Positions 13,425 to 21,493 of a stretch of DNA of 27,170 nucleotides are shown here, piece after piece. The notes below the pieces were generated by a model. The model was not told the DNA's origin. It did not search any database and saw nothing but the letters and a program-made list of their open reading frames with translations. Position 1 is the first letter of the stretch; each line of letters begins with the position of its first letter. Source of the DNA: Phycisphaerales bacterium (GTDB lineage Bacteria > Planctomycetota > Phycisphaerae > Tepidisphaerales > Tepidisphaeraceae); assembly GCA_028288775.1 (NCBI GenBank), contig JAQGHP010000134.1, positions 1 through 27,170 of the forward strand. The letters run 5' to 3'. The position numbers and the translations under genes were made by a program.

Positions 13425-15199
13425 CTCAAAATCTCCCTGTCGCGTCGCACCGCCGCCATGCCGTGCCCGTTTTCGTTCCCCCTCGCCGTCCCCGTGCCGG
13501 CACTCCGGCTTCGGGCCATCTCGGCGCGGTCCCCGCCGGCCTTTTCTCGGCGCAGCCGGTCGATCGCGACCTCGCTGAGCACTTCCTCCCTTTCGGCTTC
13601 GAACGCCGCCCGGAGCGCCAGCACCTGCGCCTCCATCGCCTGGCGCTTTTGCTTCAACAGGCGCTGCCTGCGGGCGACTTCCTTAAGGCCCTTCAGTTCG
13701 TCGGCGGCCTCCCTTGCAACCTGCGCGACCCGTGCCGAGCCGGTGAGCATGCCCGCCGGACCGAGATAGACGTCCACGAGCTTTATGCCGCGGGAGGTAA
13801 TGAGGAACTCGCGGACCTGGTTGGAATGGGCCATGCCGCGCGATTTGAGGACGTAGATCCCACGGTTGCGCTCGCCGTTATGCTCGAGGTCGCGCAGGAG
13901 TAGCCACGTGTCCACGAGGGACGAGACGCTCACGTCCGTCCCCTCCAGCGTCTGTCCCCCGGAAGTCAGGTTGGTGAGCAGGGCCGTGATCTGCCGCATC
14001 TTCAGGAAATCGACCAGCCGCAGCAGCATCGCCCGGACTTCGGGCAGGCTTCCCGCCGTTGCGAGATTGCTGATTGGGTCCACCACGACCGCGCGGGGCT
14101 GGAAGTCGGCGATCTTCTTGTGCACGGTGGCCAGATGGGTCTCGAGGCCGTAGAGGGTCGGGCGCGAGGCATGGAAGCGCAGCTTTCCGCTGGCGACGTG
14201 CCGCCCCAGGTCCAGCCCGATGGACCGCATGTTGCGGAGGATCTGGTGGGGCGACTCTTCGAACGCGAAGTAGAGGCACCGCTCGCCGCGACGGCAGGCG
14301 GCATCCGCGAAATGGGCCGCCAGCGTGCTTTTCCCCGTGCCCGCGGTCCCCGAAACCAGGATGCTGCTTCCGCGAAAGTATCCCTTGCCGCCGAGCATCG
14401 AGTCGAGGTCTTTCACACCGGTCCCGACGCGCTCGCTGCTGGCTTGGTGTTCGAGCCCCGCGGAAGTGACGGGGAGGACGGAGATGCCGTCTTCGTCGAT
14501 CAGGAACGGGTATTCGTTGGTGCCGTGGGTCGAGCCGCGGTACTTCACCACCCGCAGCCTGCGGGTCGAGACCTGCTCGATGACACGATGGTCGAGGGAG
14601 ATGACGCAGTCGGAGACGTATTCCTCGAGCCCCTGGCGGGTAAGGGTCGCTTCGCCGCGCTCGCCCGTGATGATCGCGGTGACGCCCTTCTCCTTCAGCC
14701 ACCCGAAAAGCCGGCGCAGCTCGGCCCGCAGGATTGCGTGGTTCGCCAACCCCGAGAACAGCGACTCGAGCGTGTCCAGCACCACGCGTTTGGCGCCGAC
14801 GGAATCAATCGCGTAGTTGAGGCGGATGAACAGGCCTTCGAGGTCGTAGTCGCCGGCTTCCTCGATTTCCGAGCGCTCGACGCGCACGTGATCGATGACA
14901 AGCTTTTTGCGGGCGACGAGCGAATCGAGGTCAAAGCCCAGTGAAGTGACATTCTGCGTGACGTCGCGCACCGGCTCCTCGAAGGTCATGAGGACGCCGT
15001 TTTCGTTGAACTGCGTCGCGCCGCGAACGAGGAACTCGATGCCGAAAAGGCTCTTGCCGCACCCCGCGCCGCCACATACCAGCGTGGGCCTTCCCCGCGG
15101 CAGCCCGCCGAGCGTAATTTCATCGAGTCCGGAAATTCCGGTGGGGGATTTGGGCAGGGGGGTTCGGGAGGCACGGATGTTCTTTCTTATGGTGCCCAT
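13421..15199 (-). CDS. kaiC: KaiC family double-domain ATPase/autokinase with coiled-coil tail
   Basis: The product is 592 aa with two RecA-like KaiC domains. CI has Walker A GGAGCGKS (43-50), catalytic Glu pair EE (74-75) and Walker B VVLD (139-142). CII has Walker A GTAGTGKS (284-291), EE (314-315) and VVVD (371-374). The autophosphorylation segment TDVSVSSLVDT (421-431) aligns with the cyanobacterial T426/S431/T432 sites and gives Ser426-Ser427 in place of Ser-Thr, a pattern known from KaiC2-type proteins. After about residue 488 comes a charged, probably coiled-coil tail of about 100 residues ending in a Gly/Arg-rich stretch, not found in S. elongatus KaiC. The start at 15199 is chosen because the protein-like sequence begins there. 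Ribosome-site support is poor, and frame back to 15313 exists. Confidence 0.94.
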   Translation of the reverse strand: MGTIRKNIRASRTPLPKSPTGISGLDEITLGGLPRGRPTLVCGGAGCGKSLFGIEFLVRGATQFNENGVLMTFEEPVRDVTQNVTSLGFDLDSLVARKKLVIDHVRVERSEIEEAGDYDLEGLFIRLNYAIDSVGAKRVVLDTLESLFSGLANHAILRAELRRLFGWLKEKGVTAIITGERGEATLTRQGLEEYVSDCVISLDHRVIEQVSTRRLRVVKYRGSTHGTNEYPFLIDEDGISVLPVTSAGLEHQASSERVGTGVKDLDSMLGGKGYFRGSSILVSGTAGTGKSTLAAHFADAACRRGERCLYFAFEESPHQILRNMRSIGLDLGRHVASGKLRFHASRPTLYGLETHLATVHKKIADFQPRAVVVDPISNLATAGSLPEVRAMLLRLVDFLKMRQITALLTNLTSGGQTLEGTDVSVSSLVDTWLLLRDLEHNGERNRGIYVLKSRGMAHSNQVREFLITSRGIKLVDVYLGPAGMLTGSARVAQVAREAADELKGLKEVARRQRLLKQKRQAMEAQVLALRAAFEAEREEVLSEVAIDRLRREKAGGDRAEMARSRSAGTGTARGNENGHGMAAVRRDREILR

Positions 15200-15248
15200 G
15201 GGATACGTGTTAGTAATCACTACGGGAGAAAGAACATAGGGGTTGCGA

Positions 15249-15286
15249 CTAAGGTTTTTCTTCCGCAGAATTCTGCATTCCCTTAG
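15249..15286. promoter_or_regulatory. palindromic site in the kaiC upstream region
   Basis: A 12-bp perfect palindrome GCAGAATTCTGC (15265-15276) is flanked by CTAAGG (15249-15254) and CCTTAG (15281-15286), themselves reverse complements. The block lies 50-88 bp upstream of the kaiC ATG and 42 bp beyond the RND stop. It is a candidate operator for the kai operon. No T-run follows, so it does not look like a terminator. Confidence 0.35.
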
Positions 15287-15327
15287 CGCGGGGCGATGTG
15301 TGCGACCACCCATAATTCGGGCAGGCG

Positions 15328-18300
15328 CTACTGCGTTACGGATTCAACCGGCCGCGGGGGCGTATCGCCGGAATGGCGCGCCTTGCCAAAAAGCATTAGA
15401 AGCGCCGGCAGCACCACTAGCACCAGCGGCAGTTGCGCGACCAATCCCGCGATGATCGCGATCGCCAGCGGCTGCAACATCCCCGAGCCCTGCCCGATGC
15501 CCAGCGCCAACGGGAGCAGCGCGAGAATGGCCGCGGTCGTCGTCATCGCGATCGCGCGCATCCGGTAATTCCCCGCCGCGATCAGCCGAGCGCGGGGCTC
15601 GCCTTCGGTCAGCGTGTCGGCGTACTCCGAATAATAGAAGATCGCCACTTCCGTCACGTTGCCGACAATCATCACCATGCCCATCAGCGACGAGATGTTC
15701 AATTGCGTGCCCGTCAGCCATAGCCCCACGAAAACGATCGCAATCGCCAGCAGTGTCGTCAGCATGATCGCCACCGCGACGCGGAAGCTCTCGTACAAAA
15801 ATAGAAGAAGCAGGAACACCAGTGCCGCGGCCGCGGCGATCACCTTCACCAGCCCGGCGAAAGCCTGCTGCTGCTGCTCGTACAACCCGCCGAGCTTGTA
15901 GCGCACGCCGGCCGGGATAAGCCCCGGCGTGTCGAGTACCTGCTTCACGTCGCGGATCGTCGAGCCCAGGTCGCGGTCACTGCGCCCGGTGACGGCGACC
16001 ATCAGCTTGAGGTCTTCGCGGGTGATTTCCGGCTGGCCGGTGATGACCGTCAACTTCGCCACGCGGCTGAGCGGGAACAAATGCCCGTCGGGCGCGCGGA
16101 GCTTGAGCCGGCCAATGTCGGGCGTGGTCTTGCGCACCGCCGCCGGCACCCAAACGCGCACGCCCACGAGCTTGGGGCCTTGCTGGATCTGCGTGGTGAC
16201 GCTGCCGCTGACGAGATCACCCAGGCTCTTGGTCAATGATTCCGGGTCCACGCCTTCCAGCGAGGCTTTCACGCGGTCCACTTCCACGTCGATGGCGTCA
16301 CCCGCGGGGACGACGCCGCTCTTCATGTCCTTCACGCCTTCGACCTTTCCCACCGCCGCCGCGACTTTCAAGGCAAGCGATTGCAGTTGCTTCTGGTCGT
16401 CGGAATATAAGTTGACCACGACCGGCTGGGGCTTGCCCGCGAGGTCGCCGATCAGATCTTCCATGAGCTGCGCCGTCTCGATTTCCAGCCCAGGGATGGT
16501 GCCGGCGATTTTTCCTTCCACTTCCTTGCGCACGTCCGCGATGGGCCGCCGCGGCAGGGGCTTAAGGCGGACGAAAAAGTCGCCCGTGTTGGACTCGCTC
16601 AAGTCGCCGCCCAGGCTGTAGCCGGTCCGGCGGGAATAGGTCTGCACCTCGGGCGTCTGGGCCAGGATCCCCTCCACCTGCCGCAACATGCGGTCGGTCT
16701 CGGTGACGGAAGTGCCCGGCGGCCCAATGTAATCGATGATGAACCCGCCCTCGTCCACCGTCGGCATGAACCCCGACTCCAGCCGCTGGTACAGAAAATA
16801 CCCCGCGCCCAGGAGCAGCAGCATCGGCAGCAGCACGACGCCCGGCCGCGCCAGCACCGCCGACATCAGCCGCCCGTACGCGCCGCTCACGCGCCGCGCC
16901 GCCGGGCCCTCTTCCGTCGCAGTCGATGGGGGCTCGGGGTTCGGGGTTCGGGGTTCGGGCGATGCGGAAGCGGGCGTTTCCCCTGAACCCTGAACCTTCA
17001 ACCCTTCCGTCCCTCTCTTTGGCTTGAGCCAGCGAGACGCGATCACTGGGATCGCCAGCCATGCGACGAGGAACGAGACGACGAGGCTCGACGCCATCGC
17101 CAGCGAAAGCGCCGCGAAGAACGCCCCGGCCACGCCGATCATGAAAGCGGGGGGGATGTGAATGATGATCGTCGAAAGCGACGAGCCGATCAGCGGCTTG
17201 CTGAATTCGTCCGTCGCCTCGAGCACCTGGCGCTTCGCATCCCCCGCGGCCCCGCCCTTCGGGGCGTGCAGTCGGCGGACGATGTGCTCGGACATCACGA
17301 TCGCGTCGTCGATGATCAACCCCACCGCCGCGGCCATTCCGCCCAGCGTCATGATATTGAAGCTCTGCCCCAGCAGGTACAGCAGCAGCGCCGTCACCCC
17401 CAGCACCACCGGCACCGCCATCGCCGCCACGAGCGTGATCTTCCAATCCCGCAGGAACAGCAGCAGCACCAGCGCCGCCAGCCCCACGCCGATCAGCACC
17501 GCATCCCGCACGCTGTGCGCGGAGGCGACGATCAGGTCGCTCTGGTCGTACCAGTTGACGATTTTCACGTCCTTCGGAAGCGTCTTCAGCTCGGTGGCAA
17601 TGAGGTCGCGCACGCCTTTGGCGATGTCCACCGTGTTGCCGCCAGGCTGCTGGTAGACGTTGAAAAGGACCGCGTCATGCCCGTCCGCGGTGGAGCGGAT
17701 GAATTGCGGCGCGGGTTCGCGCGTCACGTCCGCCACGTCGCCCAGCCGCACCACGCCGGCGGGCGCGGGGCCCGTGGAATTCCCGGACGCTGCGCCGCCG
17801 CCCAGGCGCAGGACGGTCGCGCCGATTTCATCCACGCTCTTGAGCCGCGTGTCGGTGATGACGAGGTAGAGCTTGTCGTGGTCTTCGAGGCGGCCGACGG
17901 CGGTGAGCACGTTCGACGCCGAAAGCGCCGCCGCCACGTCCGAAATCGCCAGGCCGTGCGCCTGCAAGCGTGCGGGATCCGTAGTGACGCGAAATTCCTC
18001 GATCGCGCCGCCCGTCACGTCCACCTTCGCCACGCCCGTGACGGTGGAGAGCAGGGGGCGGATCTGGTACTGAGCGAGGTCGCGCAGCTCGGTCAGCGGC
18101 CGCGAGTCGGACGTGATGCTGTAGGCGATGACCGGGAAGACCGTCGGGTCCATCCGCTTGACGTCGAACGACGTGCCCTGCGGCATCGAAGGGAGCAGCC
18201 GATTCACCTGCGACTGCGCCTGGAGCAACGCGGCGGCCATGTCCTCGCCCCAGTCGAAGTTGAGCCAGACCTGCGCGCTGCCCCGACTCGTCGCCGACTG

Positions 18301-18540
18301 CACGCCGCGAACGCCCGGGATCGCCCGCAGCGATTCCTCGACCGGCCGCGTGACCTCGACGGCCATCCGCTCCGCCGGCCGTTCACCGGCTTCAAGGTCG
18401 ATGCGCAATCGCGGAAACGTGACGCGCGGGAAGAGCGAGGCCGGCAGGATAAACGACCCCAACAGCCCACCCAGCACGAGCGCGCCAAGCAAAAAGAGAA
18501 TGGACCGGGCATGCCGGCTGGCCCAAAACGCAACCTTCAC
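15328..18540 (-). CDS. RND family efflux pump (inner-membrane permease)
   Basis: The product is 1070 aa, the usual size of RND transporters. The first helix (14-34) is followed by a porter domain starting near SLFPRVTFPRLRIDLEAG. The TM4 pair Asp411-Asp412 (GLIIDDAIVM) is the proton-relay signature of drug-exporting HAE-type pumps. Later segments GGLYEQQQQAFAGL and SLMGMVMIVGNVTEVAIFYY fit TM8-TM10. The gene starts with GTG, and the start overlaps the adaptor stop (GTGA), so the pump is made by coupled translation. A repeat-derived insert occupies the cytoplasmic linker after TM6 (about residues 512-545). It forms a tripartite system with the next two genes. The substrate cannot be told from sequence. 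It could be drugs, bile-like compounds or metal complexes. Confidence 0.93.
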   Translation of the reverse strand: MKVAFWASRHARSILFLLGALVLGGLLGSFILPASLFPRVTFPRLRIDLEAGERPAERMAVEVTRPVEESLRAIPGVRGVQSATSRGSAQVWLNFDWGEDMAAALLQAQSQVNRLLPSMPQGTSFDVKRMDPTVFPVIAYSITSDSRPLTELRDLAQYQIRPLLSTVTGVAKVDVTGGAIEEFRVTTDPARLQAHGLAISDVAAALSASNVLTAVGRLEDHDKLYLVITDTRLKSVDEIGATVLRLGGGAASGNSTGPAPAGVVRLGDVADVTREPAPQFIRSTADGHDAVLFNVYQQPGGNTVDIAKGVRDLIATELKTLPKDVKIVNWYDQSDLIVASAHSVRDAVLIGVGLAALVLLLFLRDWKITLVAAMAVPVVLGVTALLLYLLGQSFNIMTLGGMAAAVGLIIDDAIVMSEHIVRRLHAPKGGAAGDAKRQVLEATDEFSKPLIGSSLSTIIIHIPPAFMIGVAGAFFAALSLAMASSLVVSFLVAWLAIPVIASRWLKPKRGTEGLKVQGSGETPASASPEPRTPNPEPPSTATEEGPAARRVSGAYGRLMSAVLARPGVVLLPMLLLLGAGYFLYQRLESGFMPTVDEGGFIIDYIGPPGTSVTETDRMLRQVEGILAQTPEVQTYSRRTGYSLGGDLSESNTGDFFVRLKPLPRRPIADVRKEVEGKIAGTIPGLEIETAQLMEDLIGDLAGKPQPVVVNLYSDDQKQLQSLALKVAAAVGKVEGVKDMKSGVVPAGDAIDVEVDRVKASLEGVDPESLTKSLGDLVSGSVTTQIQQGPKLVGVRVWVPAAVRKTTPDIGRLKLRAPDGHLFPLSRVAKLTVITGQPEITREDLKLMVAVTGRSDRDLGSTIRDVKQVLDTPGLIPAGVRYKLGGLYEQQQQAFAGLVKVIAAAAALVFLLLLFLYESFRVAVAIMLTTLLAIAIVFVGLWLTGTQLNISSLMGMVMIVGNVTEVAIFYYSEYADTLTEGEPRARLIAAGNYRMRAIAMTTTAAILALLPLALGIGQGSGMLQPLAIAIIAGLVAQLPLVLVVLPALLMLFGKARHSGDTPPRPVESVTQ
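16906..17004. repeat. short-repeat insert inside the RND pump gene
   Basis: The stretch contains four tandem TCGGGGT-like heptamers (16932-16959) and, about 20 bp on, CCCTGAA copies (16981-16995) close to the complement of the first tract. It is translated as a Pro/Glu/Ser-rich linker (PEPRTPNPEP) in the cytoplasmic loop between TM6 and TM7. Related GGGTTCGGGGTTCG tracts are common as dispersed repeats in such genomes. Confidence 0.6.
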
Positions 18541-20069
18541 GCCCGACCCTCCGTTGCCGCGTCACGCCCCTTCGTGGCATGGGCGGCCCGCCCATGGGTC
18601 GCGGTACTCCGCGACGATTGATCGCTACTCCGATCAATAAGAGCAAGAGCGAAGCGACCTTTGAAGGCCGGAAGATCGCCAATCTGGGATTGGTTCGGCG
18701 GAGTACCGCCGCCACGGGCGGGCCGCCCGTGCCACGGGAATGCTGCGGACGACGGCTGCGTCCCCGCGGGTCGCGACCCCGCAGGCTGCGTTTCGGCCGG
18801 CTGTGAACTTGCGGGTTGTGTTTCCGGGGGTTGTGTAGCCGGGGTTTGTGTAGCCGCGGGCTGAGTCCCGGCGGGCTGAGTTTCACTTGGCTGAGTTTCG
18901 GCCGGTTGCGTTTCGGCCGGCTGCGTTCCCGCCGGTTGGGCTTGGGTGGGACGGGTACTTGCCGGCTCCGTGGTTGCCGGTGGAGTTGGCGTCTCCTGCA
19001 CCTTCACCCCCATCCCATCTTCCAGCTCCGCGTTGCCCACGACCACCGCCGCGTCACCCTCCGCCACATCGTCGGCGATGATCTGCACTTCCTGGTCGTT
19101 CTCGATTCCCGTCTTCACCGTGTGCTTGACGACCTTGCCGTCCTTCACGATGAACAACGTGGAACCCCCTTCGCCGGGCAGCACCGCATCGCGCGGGACG
19201 ATCAGCCCCGTGGCCGTCGTCCGCGCCGTCTTTGCGACGACGAAGCTTTCGAGCAGGAGCCGCGCGCCCGGCGGCAGCGCGACCATCACGTCCGCCAGCC
19301 GCGTCGTCGGGTCGAGGCGCTGGCCGATCAATCGGATTTGGCCTTCGATCGACTCGCCCGTGGCGTCGTCCGTGCGGCTAAGCCGCACCGGCTGCCCGGG
19401 CTTGAGAAACGCGAGGTCCGACGGCTCCATGCCGAGCCTCACTTCAATGCGATCGTTCGCGGCGATCTCCACCAGCGGCCCGCCGATCGGCACCACCTGC
19501 CCGAGCTGCACGTCCACCTTGCTGACCACTCCCGGCGCATCCGCCTTGAGCTGCCGCGGCCCGCCCGCGCCGCCTTGCTGAAGGCTCTGGAGGCGGCCGG
19601 TGGCCGTCCGCACCGCGTTCTCGGCGGCGTTGAGATCCGCATTGGTTGCGAGCTTCTGGTCGTAGCGCTTTTTGACAAGTTGCAGGTCGCGCTCGGCGGC
19701 ATCGACCGCGTTGCGGGCTTCTTCCAATGCCAGCGCGGTCGCCGCACTCCCCTCCACCTCGACGAGCGGCTGCCCCGCCGCGATCGTCTGCCCCGGGGCC
19801 ACCAGCACCTTGGTCACGCGTGATTCAAACGGCACCGACACCACGCGCGTCTCGGCGGGCGGCGCGACAACCGTTCCGTACGCGGTGATCTGCTCCGAAA
19901 TCGACCCCTTGCGCACGGGTGCGACGCTTACTGTTGGGATCGGCTCCGCGTCCTTTTTCTCCGGCGCAGCGGCGCTCGAACCCGCGCCGCGCCGGCCGAT
20001 CCAATACCCGCCGCCCGCCGACGCCAGGACCGCGACAACCAACAGAACCCATGCGATCGTCGACTTCAT
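18537..20069 (-). CDS. HlyD-type periplasmic adaptor (membrane fusion protein) with repeat-derived tail
   Basis: The product is 510 aa. It has an N-terminal membrane anchor (about 5-24), a biotinyl-lipoyl-like half (VSVPFESRVTKVLVAPGQ, 77-94), a short coiled-coil hairpin (about 108-166), the second lipoyl half (KADAPGVVSKVDVQLGQVV) and a beta-barrel with VPRDAVLPG. The family fold ends near residue 358. Two unusual parts follow: a Thr-Gln-Pro-Ala tandem tract (about 376-439), and a tail from residue 445 to 499 encoded by a palindromic repeat element. Its ATG overlaps the TolC-like stop (ATGA) and its TGA overlaps the GTG of the pump (GTGA), so the operon is tightly coupled. The adaptor links the inner-membrane pump with the outer-membrane channel. 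The low-complexity tail probably spans periplasm or is dispensable. Confidence 0.9.
   Translation of the reverse strand: MKSTIAWVLLVVAVLASAGGGYWIGRRGAGSSAAAPEKKDAEPIPTVSVAPVRKGSISEQITAYGTVVAPPAETRVVSVPFESRVTKVLVAPGQTIAAGQPLVEVEGSAATALALEEARNAVDAAERDLQLVKKRYDQKLATNADLNAAENAVRTATGRLQSLQQGGAGGPRQLKADAPGVVSKVDVQLGQVVPIGGPLVEIAANDRIEVRLGMEPSDLAFLKPGQPVRLSRTDDATGESIEGQIRLIGQRLDPTTRLADVMVALPPGARLLLESFVVAKTARTTATGLIVPRDAVLPGEGGSTLFIVKDGKVVKHTVKTGIENDQEVQIIADDVAEGDAAVVVGNAELEDGMGVKVQETPTPPATTEPASTRPTQAQPAGTQPAETQPAETQPSETQPAGTQPAATQTPATQPPETQPASSQPAETQPAGSRPAGTQPSSAAFPWHGRPARGGGTPPNQSQIGDLPAFKGRFALALIDRSSDQSSRSTATHGRAAHATKGRDAATEGRA
18573..18736. repeat. 164-bp nested-palindrome element at the 3' end of the adaptor gene
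   Basis: The outer arms of about 41 bp (18573-18613 and 18697-18736) are imperfect reverse complements with a few mismatches and one indel. Each arm holds two smaller palindromes: GGGCGGCCCGCCC-type and GCGGTACTCCGC-type. The centre has a further GATTGATCG/CGATCAAT pair at 18617-18638. No transposase and no clear target duplication is seen. The element is wholly inside the adaptor reading frame, giving residues 445-499 (HGRPARGGGTPP ... THGRAAHATK), and ends 33 bp before the pump start. Confidence 0.85.
18750..18944. repeat. degenerate 15-bp tandem repeat encoding TQPAE/TQPAG
   Basis: About a dozen copies of a five-codon unit on the minus strand encode (T/S)QP(A/S/P)(E/G) (adaptor residues about 376-439). 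Bases vary mostly at third positions. Such tracts can gain or lose units by slippage without changing frame. Confidence 0.85.
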
Positions 20070-21493
20070 CGGCGCGCCTCCGCGGTTGTCGGGCGAGTCG
20101 CCGGTCCCGCGGCCGGCGGATCGGGCAAATACCTTCCCGTCGCAATTTCCAAAACCACCTTGTTGTCCGCAAGCTGCTGCTTGAGCTTGAGTAGGTCGAT
20201 CCGCTTTTGCGCCAGATCGTTTTGCGCGGTGTAGAAACTGAGCACGTCGAGGTTCCGCTCCCCCATCGCCAGCTCGTACGTCTTCACCAACTGCTCCAGC
20301 GCCGGCACCGCCTGCTCCGTCGCGGCAATCTGCTCGACCCCCGACCGAATGTCCGCCAAAGCCTGCGCCGCCGCCGCCCGGGAGTCGATGATGCGCCCCG
20401 TGTATTCGTTGAAAAGCTGCTCCCGCGTGACACCTTGGATCGCGATGTTCCCCTGGTTCTGATCGAAGACGGGAAGATCGACCGTCACGCCGAAGCCCGT
20501 GCTCTGCACGTTGGTGTTGTCGCGGGCCTGGTGGATGCCGAAGGTGATCTTGGGGAACTGCGCCAGCACCGTGGCCCGCAATGTCTCTTCCTGACTCTCG
20601 TACCCCAGGCGCAGGCCCTGCAAATCCAGTCGCCGCTGGTCGATGCCTTCGATCAATTCCCGATCGGGTGGGAGATCGAGCGTGCTGGGCAGGGCGACTT
20701 CCGGCGCGATCCGCACGTCCGCGTCCGCCGGGAATCCCAAGGCCTGATTCAACACCAATTGCTGGTGCCGAAAATCGTGCTGCGCGATAAGGAAATCCCC
20801 GTGCGCCTTCTGCGCCGCGGCCTCCGCGGCGGACGATTCCAGCACCGTCCTGTCATGCGACTCCACCGCCCGCCGAATCAGCGCCGCATTCTCGGATAGT
20901 CGCGTGTCCACCGCCGCGGCCTGCTGGAGCTGCGCCCGCAGCGCGACGAGATCATAAACGGCTTTCTTGGCGGCCTGCGCGATTTGCCACTCCTGCCATG
21001 CGATGTCGAGCTCGATCGCCTTGTACTGGTACCGCGCCGCGGCTTCCTTGGCCTGATGGGTAATGAGCGCCGTGACTTCCCAGCTCACGCCGACGTTGTA
21101 TGCCGTGACGGTGCCGGTCGTGTCACCGCCGGTGACCGGGTCGAGCGTGAAATCGAGCGTGGGATTGGGAAGCAGCCCCGCCTGGAGCAGCTGCGCGGAG
21201 CTCAGCGCCCGCCGATCGCGCTGCGAGCGCAGGGAGGGGTTGGCGATGACCGCCACCACCGCCGCCGATTCCGGGGTGAGGCCCCGGCGAAAGTCCACAG
21301 TCACGGGCGGGAGCATTGGGTGCCGCAGCTTTTGTGCCCGCGCTTGCAGCTCGTCGGGTGGGATCGCGGCGATCGCCTTCTCCACCGCCGGCCGCGTGAG
21401 CGGCTTGGCGTGGTATTGCGCGCAGCCCGCCGTAGCGAGCATCGCCAGCAGAAACAACAGGAATCGCGCTCTCACGTCCCTCATGTTCTCCAT
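20066..21493 (-). CDS. TolC-like outer-membrane efflux protein
   Basis: The product is 475 aa. The N-terminus MENMRDVRARFLLFLLAMLATAGCAQ is a signal peptide that probably ends in a lipobox-like TAG before Cys24, so the protein may be an outer-membrane lipoprotein. The body has the two long helical repeats of outer membrane efflux proteins: residues near LLPNPTLDFTLDP and VSWEVTALIT in the first half, and LDLQGLRLGYESQEETLRA and GVTVDLPVFDQNQGNIA in the second. The start at 21493 is an ATG with GGGGTGG upstream. A TTG at 21511 or an ATG at 21484 are alternatives. It is the first gene of the efflux operon and supplies the outer channel. Its stop overlaps the adaptor start. Confidence 0.92.
   Translation of the reverse strand: MENMRDVRARFLLFLLAMLATAGCAQYHAKPLTRPAVEKAIAAIPPDELQARAQKLRHPMLPPVTVDFRRGLTPESAAVVAVIANPSLRSQRDRRALSSAQLLQAGLLPNPTLDFTLDPVTGGDTTGTVTAYNVGVSWEVTALITHQAKEAAARYQYKAIELDIAWQEWQIAQAAKKAVYDLVALRAQLQQAAAVDTRLSENAALIRRAVESHDRTVLESSAAEAAAQKAHGDFLIAQHDFRHQQLVLNQALGFPADADVRIAPEVALPSTLDLPPDRELIEGIDQRRLDLQGLRLGYESQEETLRATVLAQFPKITFGIHQARDNTNVQSTGFGVTVDLPVFDQNQGNIAIQGVTREQLFNEYTGRIIDSRAAAAQALADIRSGVEQIAATEQAVPALEQLVKTYELAMGERNLDVLSFYTAQNDLAQKRIDLLKLKQQLADNKVVLEIATGRYLPDPPAAGPATRPTTAEARR

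Noticed and set aside
13421..13735. The KaiC tail as a fused KaiA
   Set aside because: The tail is a charged coiled coil without any KaiA-like sequence that I can see, and it is too short for the KaiA dimer domain plus receiver.
17158..18621. A 487-codon plus-strand open frame
   Set aside because: It is antisense to the RND pump. Its His/Arg/Asp-rich composition is that of a mirror frame.
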